Source of the DNA: Paramecium sonneborni
Taxonomy: Eukaryota > Ciliophora > Oligohymenophorea > Peniculida > Parameciidae
Direction: 5' to 3'
Length of the DNA stretch: 64,000 nucleotides
Assembly (NCBI GenBank): GCA_905182985.1
Contig: CAJJDN010000001.1
Location: forward strand, 630,775-694,774
Shown: positions 24,274-37,554 of the stretch, one piece after another
Layout of the letters: each line of letters starts with the position of its first letter
Numbering within the stretch: the first letter of the stretch is position 1
Notes under the pieces: model-generated
The model's input: the letters and a program-made list of their open reading frames with translations, nothing else
Databases searched by the model: none
Told to the model about the DNA's origin: nothing
Translations under genes and position numbers: made by a program

Positions 24274-24654
24274 TTAATATTAATAAAGAATTTATTTGAA
24301 TGAATATTATTTAACAAAGAATAGAAAGAAATACTATTTAGCAAAATATTTAATGTTAAAGTTAAATTTATTCTTAAAAGATTGTTTAAGTTTGAAAAAA
24401 TGTTGTAATAAATATTGATTTTTTTATTTTAAACTATTATTGCAATATTTCTAAAACATGAAACTTTTAGATTACTTTGATTCAAGAATTAATATAAAGC
24501 TAATTGGAATTTAAAATTTTCTAAAAGATGGAATAATGCTTATGTTCATATATCATTATTTTTATTTTTATGCCTAATAATAGTTTTGACTGGATTTCTA
24601 TTATTAGATAAAAGCGATATGAAAATCTTGATATTTATCATTTAGCCCACATAT

Positions 24655-25258
24655 TCAATATTTATTGATTGACATCTTTAAATAGAAAATAATAATAATT
24701 TATTATTACAGATATTCTTTTTATATAGGTTGAGGCTCAAGAATTTATCTTTTATGTAATTAAAACTTTTAAGTAAAGTCAATAATTAAATTCAGCAACA
24801 AATATTAGTTTTTTTTTCTTAAAATAGTGATTTTACATCACTGTTAAAAACTTAATTATCATAATATGTTCTGAAGAAAAATTTAGATATATTTTTTTCT
24901 TATGTAATATTTATCAAATCCAAAGATTTTTTGTTTTTCAAGTAAATTACCTTGAAAGGGTTTCCAAATCCCCTGTTTTAAAACCTAAGAAAAAGTTCAT
25001 CTTAGTTACTTTATTATATTCACTTGTCTCCTATCGATTTGAAGAGTGTCTGTTATTTTATCGACACTCAGGTAATTTGCTTATAAAATCTCATTATTGC
25101 TTAAGAATCTTTCTATTATTAAATATCTCTCTAAAGTAAAATTTAATAAATTCTGACAGAGGTCTCAGAATAAGAGCAATATTGGCTGCTTCTGATTAGA
25201 ATATGAAGTAGGGCTAACTTCTGAACTCTTCTTGTGATATTCTTAGATGTCGTCCCAT
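24655..25258 (-). CDS. Unknown protein, reading frame interrupted by a TGA
   Basis: An ATG at 25258 opens a coding-looking frame (EEFRSQPYFIFQSEAANIAL and then LRPLSEFIKFYFRE). It stops at TGA 25093-25091 after 55 codons. The same frame continues with clear coding character (SEYNKVTKMNFFLGFKTGDL) down to TGA 24657-24655. No normal-size intron removes the internal TGA. The gene may be disrupted, mis-sequenced or two genes. The 5' part is duplicated at 26033-26344 by the assembly overlap. A 7-bp perfect inverted repeat (25044-25050 with 25063-25069) lies inside it. Confidence 0.4.
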
Positions 25259-26031
25259 ATTGATACCAAAAATTAAAGATAATTTTATTATTTAGGTATC
25301 CTATTGTTATCTTTTCACCATTCTAATCGTTTTAATTCTTATTTTTTTTTCTTTGTATTATTATTTATACCTTAATAATATGAATTACAAGTTGATATAT
25401 TCAAATAAAATCTTATTTATAATAGAAGTAACATTCAAAAATTATATTTTAGACTTATATAATGAGAGAAAAAGCTTGATATTCCATTTTTTTCTTGAGC
25501 ATGATGAACCTAAAAGAATAACAAAAATGATATAGAATTTTATAAATCAGAGAAATAATATGAGTGTAAGTAATATGAAAGTTTATTTTCTTTTTTTTTG
25601 TTATATTTACAAAATTAGATTTAAACACATTAATTTATTAAATTTATGTATTAAAAGTTTGAAACTACTCCCTTTTCATAATTTAGATAATAATACTTTA
25701 ATAACTTAAGAGCGCAATAATGTTTGTTACCTGCGTTAGAAGAACTTTGTGGAGGATGTATTAAGATATAATAATAAAATCAGGGACTTAAGAGACATTA
25801 AAATCAATATTATAGAAATTGACAAAAAAGAACTAAGCTCCATTACCATTATTTTTTGATTCATCTTAAGCTATGGATTCAATCTCAAATAAAAAGTAAG
25901 CTTTGGCCACAGTATTTTAATAATTTGATTCCAGAGGAATAGGAAGAATTGATGCTACAGAATTATTTTCAGTTATGCTTCTTCTGTCAACAGGAGAAAT
26001 TAGTTAAATATTTTATAGTAATATAGATTTT
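24947..26031. repeat. Direct duplication copy 1 across an N gap (1085 bp)
   Basis: Reads the same as 26033-27117, with the N at 26032 between them. It contains the 5' part of the disrupted minus-strand gene (complete here) and a truncated 5' part of the EF-hand-like gene. Same contig-overlap signature as the other two duplications. Confidence 0.95.
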
Positions 26032-26032
26032 N

Positions 26033-27117
26033 TTACCTTGAAAGGGTTTCCAAATCCCCTGTTTTAAAACCTAAGAAAAAGTTCATCTTAGTTACTTTAT
26101 TATATTCACTTGTCTCCTATCGATTTGAAGAGTGTCTGTTATTTTATCGACACTCAGGTAATTTGCTTATAAAATCTCATTATTGCTTAAGAATCTTTCT
26201 ATTATTAAATATCTCTCTAAAGTAAAATTTAATAAATTCTGACAGAGGTCTCAGAATAAGAGCAATATTGGCTGCTTCTGATTAGAATATGAAGTAGGGC
26301 TAACTTCTGAACTCTTCTTGTGATATTCTTAGATGTCGTCCCATATTGATACCAAAAATTAAAGATAATTTTATTATTTAGGTATCCTATTGTTATCTTT
26401 TCACCATTCTAATCGTTTTAATTCTTATTTTTTTTTCTTTGTATTATTATTTATACCTTAATAATATGAATTACAAGTTGATATATTCAAATAAAATCTT
26501 ATTTATAATAGAAGTAACATTCAAAAATTATATTTTAGACTTATATAATGAGAGAAAAAGCTTGATATTCCATTTTTTTCTTGAGCATGATGAACCTAAA
26601 AGAATAACAAAAATGATATAGAATTTTATAAATCAGAGAAATAATATGAGTGTAAGTAATATGAAAGTTTATTTTCTTTTTTTTTGTTATATTTACAAAA
26701 TTAGATTTAAACACATTAATTTATTAAATTTATGTATTAAAAGTTTGAAACTACTCCCTTTTCATAATTTAGATAATAATACTTTAATAACTTAAGAGCG
26801 CAATAATGTTTGTTACCTGCGTTAGAAGAACTTTGTGGAGGATGTATTAAGATATAATAATAAAATCAGGGACTTAAGAGACATTAAAATCAATATTATA
26901 GAAATTGACAAAAAAGAACTAAGCTCCATTACCATTATTTTTTGATTCATCTTAAGCTATGGATTCAATCTCAAATAAAAAGTAAGCTTTGGCCACAGTA
27001 TTTTAATAATTTGATTCCAGAGGAATAGGAAGAATTGATGCTACAGAATTATTTTCAGTTATGCTTCTTCTGTCAACAGGAGAAATTAGTTAAATATTTT
27101 ATAGTAATATAGATTTT
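26033..27117. repeat. Direct duplication copy 2 (1085 bp)
   Basis: Second copy of 24947-26031. It carries the complete 5' part of the EF-hand-like gene that continues to 27552, and a truncated fragment of the minus-strand gene. Confidence 0.95.
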
Positions 27118-27552
27118 AATATGAATAGATATTGCTGTGATTTTTGGTTCAGATAAAACAAATCATATAACTTCAGATGAATTTTTCTTTTTTATTGATT
27201 GTTTATTTAGAGGAATCTCTAAGGTGTTGATTTGTAAGGGAGAAAACAAACCTTCCAATTTAAATAAAAGATTGAGTGATTAAGACATTAATAAGTTTAT
27301 GTAGTAAATTTTTAAGGGATAGCAAAAAGTAAATAAAGATGAATTATATGCGTAATAATAATTACAAATAAAAATAGCTCTGTAAAATAAAGTCAATAAT
27401 TATACGAGTTTATAGAATATATTTCAACTTCAATGCAAGCATCTATGGAATATACAAGATAATAATCATTATTAATGATGAAAATAACAATGGAAGTTAA
27501 AAAATTAATGGCTTAGATGTTATCTTAAATAGATGGAACTGCCAAAAAGTGA
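26466..27552 (+). CDS. EF-hand-like regulatory protein
   Basis: The best-supported part starts near 26960: FFDSSQAMDSISNKKQALA then VFQQFDSRGIGRIDATELF, an EF-hand-like helix-loop-helix, followed after a 25-nt intron (27110-27134) by VIFGSDKTNHITSDEFFFF, a second one. The pairing suggests calcium or calmodulin-like regulation, although the loops are not canonical. A helical C-terminal stretch (MKITMEVKKLMAQMLSQIDG) ends at TGA 27550-27552 but lies in a frame I could not connect by a normal intron. The N-terminal start is uncertain: 26466 is the first Met of a coding-looking frame, and 26806 (MFVTCVRRTLWRM) is an alternative in another frame. Confidence 0.5.
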
Positions 27553-27648
27553 TTTATTATTTATTTGTTTAAATAATCAAGAATTTATTTTGTAGTATTT
27601 TTATATTCTGTTAATTTTGATGAAAATAAATAGAAAAATATGAAAAGA

Positions 27649-30600
27649 TCAAATATATCTGGAATTGTCTTGACGATTTAAAGTATCAGTTTTGGTTGCA
27701 AAATAAGCTTAAACCTTTTTTTTAGCAACAGGGATATCTACTTCTTTATTGCCAGTGAAAGTATATTCTCCAGGGAAATGTATATTAATAAGTCTTCTTG
27801 TATCTTCACTTACCATAACTTTTCCTGCTTCTCCTTAAGATTCCATTTTATTGGCAATAACAGCATCAATACCAAAAATATCATATCTAACTATATCTGT
27901 TCCAATAATTCCACCATAAAATTAACCCTAAGATTTATATAAAAATAAATTACTGTATGTATTCCAATTCTCATATTTAAGTCTTTGAAATTGATTTCCT
28001 TTCTAACTCTTTTAATAATTTCAACCATTTCTAATCCCATTTCTAGTACATTTTTAGCTTCTTAACCAGGATGTCTTTATTCCATATCATTTATTCCTAA
28101 AACTACATAACAATCTCCAATTGTATAAACTTTATAGACATTTTATTATAAGCATTCTTTATCAAAGGAAGTCATAAGTTCTCTTAACATTTTAACAACT
28201 TACTCTGCTGATACTTTAGCAGAATAAGCAGTAAATCCACTAATATCAGCAAATAAAAGTGTAGCATCTATTAAAACATCTGATAATTCTAATTTGATTT
28301 TGCTATTCTAATAGAACCTTGTTAAAATATGTGAAGGTAATAAATTAGTGAGTAATGAATCTCTTTATTCTTTTTTCAAATTTTCATTGGCAGCACTATT
28401 AAAGTTTTTAATAGTCAATTCAAAATTATTATGTGAAACAATAACTAAGATAATTGTGGATAAAACTATGAAAACTAATAAATTGTTATGTTCATGAAGA
28501 AGTAGTTAAACAAACCATGCTGCTTATTATAATAGGATATAGAAAAACATATACTTGAATTTTAATGATTATTAATTAACAGCTGAAAATGCAAAGAAAT
28601 AGGCTTCAGCATTATCAGAAATAAGAAATCTTTATTAATTATTAAATGTAACAAAAAACATTGTTAAAAAGGCACTTACATAATAGAGGCCAGTTAATGC
28701 CAAATCTAGATTATGCATATTATATTTCTTTAATCTACTTGTTATAAAATATAATATTATTAAATATAGACTTAAAAACATTCTAACAATATAAATAGTT
28801 AATCCATCTTATCCTGAATCTATTAATTAAATTTAAGCTTTAAATAAAGTATAGACAATAGTCATAGGATAAAAGATATCTTTTAATGCTGATCTAACTT
28901 CTTAATAATATTATTCAAATTGCATAACAATAATACGTTCATTGCATTTTTCATATTCAAGTGTTAATTTTTTATATTTAAGTATTTCTAAATCTTTAAC
29001 TTTTTTGACCCTTTCAATTTTAACATCCATTTCAGATCCATCAATATCATTATCAGATACTCCAATAATTCTGTTTTCAGGATCTTTTTCTACTTATTTC
29101 ATTTATATTTCATCTTCTTTTGTTTCTTCCCAATCATTTGTATTATAATCAGTTTTCTGAATTATTTAACTCTTAGCTCTACCTTACCATACAGTTTCAC
29201 TTACTGAAGTATAATCTTCTTTAACAGTGCCTTTTTTAATTCCTCTAGTTGGTTCTCCTTTGTTTTTTCTTGCGAGTTTAATTAATTGGGAACCTTGCAT
29301 AGGATTATTCACAAGTTTAGATCTACGACCATATTCTTTAGGATCATTTCCTGAAGATGGAGGAGATATATCTTTGTATGTTTATTTTAATTAAGTATTT
29401 CTAAGATGATTACTTGTTTTATGAGTTCTAAAAGTGAGTTATCTTCCATTTTTCTAACCCTCATAAAATCTAACTTAAGATTGATGTTTTTTTATTTGTA
29501 ATTTCCTTTGAGTAACTTAATGAACAGTAAGTTTACCTTTTCCTTTAGCTTCTACTTCTCTAGTAGTAAATAGAAATTCAGTATCTTTTACTCTATCATA
29601 AGCTTCATTTGATATTGTTATTCTACCTACATCTCCAGTTGAACACATTCTTGATGCAGTATTCACTGTATCTCCTATTAATGAAAATTATGGTTTATGA
29701 TATCCTATCACTCCTGCTATTACTTATCCATAATGAATTCCAATCTTAATTTTTAATTTAAATAATTTCACTACATCTTAATCTCTGTATTCATATTTAA
29801 ATTCAGATACTGCCTTTAAAAAATCAAGTGACAATTCTAATGCTATAGTTGTCTCATTCTTTTTCTATTAATTCAAACCATCCTTATTGTTTTCTATTTC
29901 TGTCGATTTCAATCCTGAACATGCCATATAAGTTTTACCTACTGTCTCTATCTTCTATACTCCATATTATAAACATATCTTATCTAATACTCTAAATATG
30001 TCATCCAAAAATGTTACTACCTATCTTTGTTTAGATTATAAGATTTTATCAAACTCACATATTTCTAAAAATATTATTGATACCGATCCTTAATTTTCTT
30101 CTATTTCAGTCTCTTCTGATTATTCTATCTTTTCATATATAAATGCTGGTAACAGAGACTTTAAAATCTAATTTGTCTATTCCTATTAAGTTTATAATGC
30201 TTAATCAAATAAAAACACTAATCTTTAAAATCTTTAAAACTAAATAAATTATATCATTTCTTACATTATAATGAGTATAATTTGATAGTAAGTTCAAAAA
30301 GAATAAAAGAACATATAATGTTATAAACTCAACTCTAAATGTTGCTGTCTCCTAATTTGAATTCACTTGTATATTATAAAAGTTTGTTACTCTTATTGTG
30401 TAATTTATAAAAAATATTAAAGTTAAAAATATTGGGTAATATAAAGGAGGAGGAAAGATATCCCATGCCAAAAATTACTAATATAATAACTATCCAAATG
30501 TACTAAAATAATATTAACTTTTATCTTCAGGAAGTGTCACACTCAAAAAATGATCCAAAATTATAACTACTGGAATAAAGAAGTATGCTTCAATTGTACC

Positions 30601-33600
30601 CCATTTTATTTAAAATGCTGCTAAATCTACTTATTTCTTTTCAACTATTTTTGTAACAAATAAAATTAAAATCCACATCACCATAACTATAGCCCATAAA
30701 ATATTTAGGATTGTATCTTCTACTGTCAAAAATGGAGACCATGCTATTACATTACTTACTCTTAAAACTAAAAATAATACTAAAACAACTTCTCTTCTTT
30801 ATTAATAATAATATTAAACTTTAAATTATCTAAATTACTTTTCGTAATTATTATTTTTAAAAACCAAAGATAGTTTAGAATATTCATCATTAAATGATTA
30901 AGTCTTCTCACTTTCAAATAATGATCTGATAAAAGGATCAATAGATACATTTTCAAATACTTTTTTTATTTTTCTAAAAAATTATCTATTAATTTTAATG
31001 TGATTCAACATTGAAAATTATTTAACTGATTCTTAAACTATTTTTCCAGATTAATTCTTCATAGAATTTTCCATAAATTTAAGAAAGTTAATTATTATTC
31101 TTGGAGTAAACATCAAATCTCTAGTTTATTTTATAATTTAATCAATAGTGATGATTATAACTACTCCAGTAATTATACCAATTATGAATTACCATTTAAA
31201 TATATTTCTAATAATTTATAATCTTTAATCACTTTCAACAACAATTGCAAATGAAATTGTGAGCAATCCAAGAGTGATAATAAAATTCCATATGATTTTA
31301 CCAAATGCAACATTTAAATGAATCATTTAAGAAGTTCCAAAAGCAAAGACACAAAATAATTGAAATAAAAACATCAAATGAGCCAAATTATTAGGATCAG
31401 ATGTAAAAAACATCATAAATTCTGCAAATATATATGTATTCATAAATCCAGTTATTGCAGCTGAAATAACAACTTCATAAAATAATTCTTATAACCATCT
31501 AAAATTAGATTTAAAACATTTGTAAGCCTAAGGTTAATATTGAGGTAACATCAATTCAATTTATTCATAACTTGATCTATCTTCAAAAGAAGGTAGAAGA
31601 CCATTAATAATAATATGAATTTAAAGTGCCAATAGATATACGACATGTTCCTCAATATAAAGTGTTCTTCTAACACATACAAATAAAGTAAATATGATTA
31701 ATTAATATAAACTTATTTTTGTACACATTACAGTCAATTAGCTAAGATGCATAGGTAAGATCTTTGCAAAATATAATACTAATTATTTAATGTGTTGTAA
31801 ATCATTAACTTAAATATTTTGATAAGCTATTTTTAAAGATCTTTTTTCTTTTGAGAATTAAATAGTAGCATTAGCATGTGAATTCATATTAAAATCATCT
31901 ACAGAATCTGAAATAGTTAAAAGAGTGTTACTAGGTTCCATAATTTTAGCTACTGCTTATGTAATTAGTTCTTTATCAGCAGGTGAACAATCATAAGCAA
32001 TTACAGTCTTTAAGATTAAAGCAATAAAAAGGAAATGACTTTTTGTGTAATCATCACTAAAAATTGGTTTGATAGATTTGCCATTGACTAATAAGAATAC
32101 TTTTTATAAAGGTTCTTCTCCTTTTTTTGATTTCAATATCATATTTTCATCAAAGGTAGCTTTTTTGGAAATTCCACTTCTTTTCATTTCAGAGAATGAT
32201 TTTTAACTAAGAAAAGATTTAGTTTATTCATTTTATTAACTTTCATCTTCTTTTAATAATTATTTTCTTATAAATAGTAATTGAGATTTAATTTATAATT
32301 TTAACTTTTCTTCATCTTCTTCATCAATTCTTAATAAAGTATTATTATTATTAACAATGCCAACATGATTAGCAGCTGAAAGTGTTTACATTTTCTTATC
32401 TCCACTTAAAATCCATTATGAAATACCTAGATTTTTAAAAGTTTTAACTTAAGCATAAGCACCTGGATTTTAATCTTCTTTTAAACAAATTAATCCATAA
32501 TAATCTAAATCTTTAATTAATTCTTTATCATGATGAGTCATTTCCATTGTATCAAAACTTACTTCTTAATATTTATTTTTATTTTTAACAGCTTCTTCAG
32601 GAACATCTTTACCAGCATAAACTATAAATCTATAACCAGATTAAGCTTAATGTGTAATTTATTTTTCTAAATTAACTCTTTTTTTTTATGATAATTTACA
32701 TTTATCTAAAAGTCCTAAATTTTCACTTTTAACATATAATTTTAATTAAGCTCCTCTTTAAGTTCTTTCAGTTCCTTATCTATCATATTATCCACCTTGA
32801 TTTCTTGATCTTTATTAAATAGGTTTCATAAAAATAGCAAATGTTTCATTATCACTAACTTTTTTATATACTAAATATCTTTCACTAAGACCTTTGGCAC
32901 TAATTTCATAGCAAATTCGTTTATTTAAAAGACCAGCACAATTAAATTCAAATTAATATTATTTTGCAAATTTGATAACAGATTCTTAATATTCTTCTGT
33001 ATTTTCATTTAAAAAATTTTGAGGATTCATACTAGGATGTTCATTCATAAGACCAGAAATTCCCATCATTTAAGCAGTTTTATCTCTATTTGGTTTATTT
33101 TAAGGTTTAGAATATTTAGTTTTAACATCTTAACATAAAATTAAAGATCTCATAAAATTATCTGCTTATTTTACTCCTAATTTAATGATTTCTAATAAAT
33201 CTTTTCTTACTTCTTAATCTTAATCTTCACTATCACTTTCAGATAATTGTTATTATTCATCTTCATTAATTTAGGATTCACATAATTTAACACCTTTCCT
33301 AATATCCTTCTAAGAAGTAACAGGAGATGGAGATAATAAAGATCCATTACCTTAATCTTATGTTTATTCTAAGTTTCTTTCTTAAATTCCAGATTCTCTT
33401 TTATTGATATTTATTACTCGACTATTGTAATTTTTATTTATTTTCCTATTATTTCTATTACCATATATGGGTTTCTCTGGTGATGAAATTTCTTCATCAA
33501 TACTTTAATGTCTTATTTATTCTTATTGTCTAATAAAATGTGGATTAAAATTAAAAACCATGTTTCTTGATTCAGGTTCTTCTTCATTAAATACTGCATC

Positions 33601-35058
33601 TTTTTCATTAAAACTAATATTTTCATCATGTAATGATTATAATTTAACTGAACGATGACTTCCTGGATTTTATATCATTCTTTCACTCTTTTAAATAGAT
33701 CCTATTCCTAAAACTACTTCTTCCATTTCTTCTATTTCTTCTTAAATTTCTTACATATTATTAATATGTTAATGTTAAGTAGTCATTAATTTTCTATATT
33801 TCTTAGTTGAATTTCTTATACCTTCTTCATTAATAAGGTTATAAAAATACACACCACAAATTACTCCACATAATACTGTATTTGTATTTGTTAAAGTTCC
33901 TGTTTTATCATAAATACAATGATCTATCTTAGTCAATGTTAACAATTCAGAAGAATGAGATATTATTATGTTTTTATTCTTCTCAAATATATTATTAAAA
34001 AATTAAAATGTCAATTCACATAATCCTGTTATTATACAAGGATGAACAAAGGTTATACTCTAAAATATTCTACATAAAATATTATATGTAGTGAAATTAT
34101 CAGGCTTTGTTTAAAATCTAATTATTATTGTTATACAAAATGCTAATTAAATAAAGTACAAAAGACTAAAAATTCTAGAAAATTTCATTAAATATCTATC
34201 AAAATGAGTTGTAGACTTCTTAAAACAATTATGCCACATTTTTATTACATCTTCATCATCATGACTAATTACTATACCCACTACCCAATCTGTATTTATT
34301 ATCATACTACTTTAATTTACAATATTTCTATAATCCAAATATTCACCCTTTGGATCCTTTTATAATTTTATAAACCCTCTAAACTAATTATCATTTGTAT
34401 CCAACTAATCAAATTCTATCTTACCTGTCATTATTCTTTTATAATAAATTAGAGTTTGATTTTTTTATTAATCTGAAGTAGATGTTAATTTTATTGATTA
34501 TTTTTATGTCATATGTGTCATTCCTTCCTTCTCTGATGTCTAAACCATAAACTTCTCTTCTTATGAATTCAAAATTAATATGCTCATTGGACTAGGTTAA
34601 TGTCTCTTCAAAAATATTAAATTTCCTACTGTCACATTTCTTTTTGGACATTTACTTATATGACATTTAGGATCCCATCCTATCACATATACAGTTTAAT
34701 TGAAATATTCGTTTACTTGCCTCAAAGCTTTACAAATCTATTAATAAAGCTTATAAGATGACATAAATAGATTTCCTGCCAATTATATTATACAAATAAA
34801 CAACTATTGATCAGCTCTAAAACTAGCTGACAGTATTATTACAACAAATAACCACAAATTAAATCCTTATTTCAACCAATCTATTACATGAAGTAAACAT
34901 GTTTTTACAACCTTATTATAATATTTATTTAGTACTAATCCTCTAAGCATTTAATTCGGATCTCTTTTAAATTATTAGTTCTATGGATAACCATTTTTGA
35001 AATATAATTTATGCTAGTAATCCTTCTAATTCACTTGTTCTTAATAAGATCTCTGCAT
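27649..35058 (-). CDS. Guanylyl cyclase fused to an N-terminal P-type ATPase-like domain
   Basis: A 7.4-kb gene encoding roughly 2,440 aa with few introns. The N-terminal half is P4-ATPase-like: paired transmembrane segments, the phosphorylation motif CIYDKTGTLTNTNT (about 33890), the hinge QWILSGDKKMQTLSAAN, and a degenerate TISDSVDDFNM where a GDGxND motif belongs. The C-terminal half has two six-TM cassettes, each followed by a cyclase domain. The first (IKIGIHYGQVIAGVIG, LIGDTVNTASRMC) lacks both metal aspartates (FLEICEF, ETVGKTYMACSGL). The last (LLFADISGFTAYSAKVS, VYTIGDCYVVLG) keeps both. This is the inverted C2-then-C1 order described for ciliate and apicomplexan guanylyl cyclases. 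Guanine specificity is suggested by the Glu in KIETVG. The last intron gives the end NRQDNSRYI-stop. Total intron number not fully resolved. Confidence 0.93.
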
Positions 35059-35547
35059 TTTTAATTAATTTATTAATCATTCAATAATTATAAAATATAA
35101 ATCAGCATCTCTCTAAATTTAATATAATCTTATTTCTATCTCTACATAAACTTTCAACTTTTTTAATCATAACGTATTAATTATACTACATACTCAATAT
35201 AAATTTAATCTATTTTATTACATCTATTTTGTCCTCACAATTTAGATCAATTTTGACCTCATAAATAATATTCTTATATAAATTTTAAATTCTCTATTTA
35301 AATTTTCTGTCTATTTAATTAGAAATAATAAAACAAATAATTATTATAATTTTCTAACTAATATTTATTTAATTGGAATTTTTTTTTCAAAAAATAACTA
35401 CTCTCTTTAGAATTAAATTAAATACTTTCTTAAACTATAAGCATATCTCTTATATACTCTTCAGAAATTCATCAAATTAAATAATTGAAGAATAAAAATA
35501 TAATTTAACAAAAAATAGAACAAAAACCTTTTTTTATTTATTTATTA
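35059..35547. other. AT-rich intergenic region upstream of the cyclase
   Basis: About 490 bp between the cyclase start and the 3' end of the unknown basic protein gene. Mostly A/T with pyrimidine-rich runs; no gene or repeat seen except that it enters the assembly duplication at 35092. Confidence 0.45.
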
Positions 35548-36099
35548 TCAAATTATAATCATTCTATTCTTCTTAATTTTAAAATAATCATTTTTCTAAC
35601 TTTTTTATGGTGAGATTATCTCCGAAGCAAAACTTTTTATAAATTATCGAGGCGATTTAACCATTTAGAATTATTAATCTTGTTATTTAATTACATTTGA
35701 ATGGCTTAGATAAGGAGATTGAGGTATAGATGGTTTTAAAGTTGATAAATTTTATTGTTTCTGAATCGATTTTGGTTCATCTCCAAGAGTCTTAAGTATC
35801 TTTAAAGGTCTTAATATTGAAGTAGCAACTAAATTACTCTATTTAATATGATCTATTTTAGGTAGCAATCCTTAATCCTCACTTTTATTATTTAATTTTT
35901 GTTTTAAATATAACTTTACTGATTACCTTTATTTGTTTTTTTAATCAAAAATTTTAACTTAAATCGATTATAATTATGAGGTTATTGTTTATCTTTCTTC
36001 ACTCTGAAGTTAAGAATTAAAAAATATGGTTTATGCCTTATTTGATGAAGTTTAAGATTAAATGAAAGGTTAATTTTCAAAAATTTTAGTCTTAAACCT
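35092..36099. repeat. Direct duplication copy 1 across an N gap (1008 bp)
   Basis: Reads the same as 36101-37108 across the N at 36100. It holds the intergenic region next to the cyclase and a truncated 3' part of the minus-strand gene complete in copy 2. Confidence 0.95.
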
Positions 36100-36100
36100 N

Positions 36101-37108
36101 AAAATATAAATCAGCATCTCTCTAAATTTAATATAATCTTATTTCTATCTCTACATAAACTTTCAACTTTTTTAATCATAACGTATTAATTATACTACAT
36201 ACTCAATATAAATTTAATCTATTTTATTACATCTATTTTGTCCTCACAATTTAGATCAATTTTGACCTCATAAATAATATTCTTATATAAATTTTAAATT
36301 CTCTATTTAAATTTTCTGTCTATTTAATTAGAAATAATAAAACAAATAATTATTATAATTTTCTAACTAATATTTATTTAATTGGAATTTTTTTTTCAAA
36401 AAATAACTACTCTCTTTAGAATTAAATTAAATACTTTCTTAAACTATAAGCATATCTCTTATATACTCTTCAGAAATTCATCAAATTAAATAATTGAAGA
36501 ATAAAAATATAATTTAACAAAAAATAGAACAAAAACCTTTTTTTATTTATTTATTATCAAATTATAATCATTCTATTCTTCTTAATTTTAAAATAATCAT
36601 TTTTCTAACTTTTTTATGGTGAGATTATCTCCGAAGCAAAACTTTTTATAAATTATCGAGGCGATTTAACCATTTAGAATTATTAATCTTGTTATTTAAT
36701 TACATTTGAATGGCTTAGATAAGGAGATTGAGGTATAGATGGTTTTAAAGTTGATAAATTTTATTGTTTCTGAATCGATTTTGGTTCATCTCCAAGAGTC
36801 TTAAGTATCTTTAAAGGTCTTAATATTGAAGTAGCAACTAAATTACTCTATTTAATATGATCTATTTTAGGTAGCAATCCTTAATCCTCACTTTTATTAT
36901 TTAATTTTTGTTTTAAATATAACTTTACTGATTACCTTTATTTGTTTTTTTAATCAAAAATTTTAACTTAAATCGATTATAATTATGAGGTTATTGTTTA
37001 TCTTTCTTCACTCTGAAGTTAAGAATTAAAAAATATGGTTTATGCCTTATTTGATGAAGTTTAAGATTAAATGAAAGGTTAATTTTCAAAAATTTTAGTC
37101 TTAAACCT
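36101..37108. repeat. Direct duplication copy 2 (1008 bp)
   Basis: Second copy of 35092-36099, continuous with the 5' end of the gene at 36557-37554. Confidence 0.95.
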
Positions 37109-37554
37109 AAAAAGTTTTTTAGATCTTTCTTATTATCTTATTTTTTTCCATTTCTATATCAGATAAATGATGCAATGGACAGCATTTTAAAATCTCTTAA
37201 TTATTCTTTACTTTTCTAAAATTGACATTTTAGTCTAGAACACCTTGAATTTCTTTGATAAATTTCTAATTTTCTTACTCAACTTTCCACAATCTAAACA
37301 GCAGCAACTTTTATCATCTTAAAATGAATTATTTGACTAGGATATTGACCTATGTAAATTTATCTATATGAATACTTATCAGGTAAGGCTAAATCTAAAT
37401 TTTTTAAAGAAAAAGGCTTAGATTAATAATTTGAAGGATGTATCGCTTTAGAGTATGTCTTCTCTTAATGTATGAAGTTAATTTGCATCTTTTCCATATA
37501 AATATTCTTTGTCTTTGATTTTTTGAGACTTTACGATTTGCGAGTTTGAATCAT
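36557..37554 (-). CDS. Basic Gln/Ser/Lys-rich protein, unknown
   Basis: The protein is 321 aa after one 32-nt intron. It starts at ATG 37554 (MIQTRKSQSLKKSKTKN) and ends at TGA 36559-36557. A short Cys cluster (KSCCCLDCGKLSKKI) near residue 80 follows the intron, and the splice is needed to keep the frame. The remainder is Lys/Gln/Ser-rich with a helical segment (RIIKRFQNAVHCIIYLIQKWKK) that resembles an IQ-like amphipathic helix. The C-terminal repeats of Pro-Ser-Ile-Pro type look disordered. No enzyme motif seen. The 3' part also appears, truncated, at 35548-36099. Confidence 0.65.

Noticed and set aside
25353..26621. Identical 60-codon frames at 25353-25535 and 26439-26621, taken as a tandem gene pair
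   Set aside because: They are the two copies of the assembly overlap, not paralogues.
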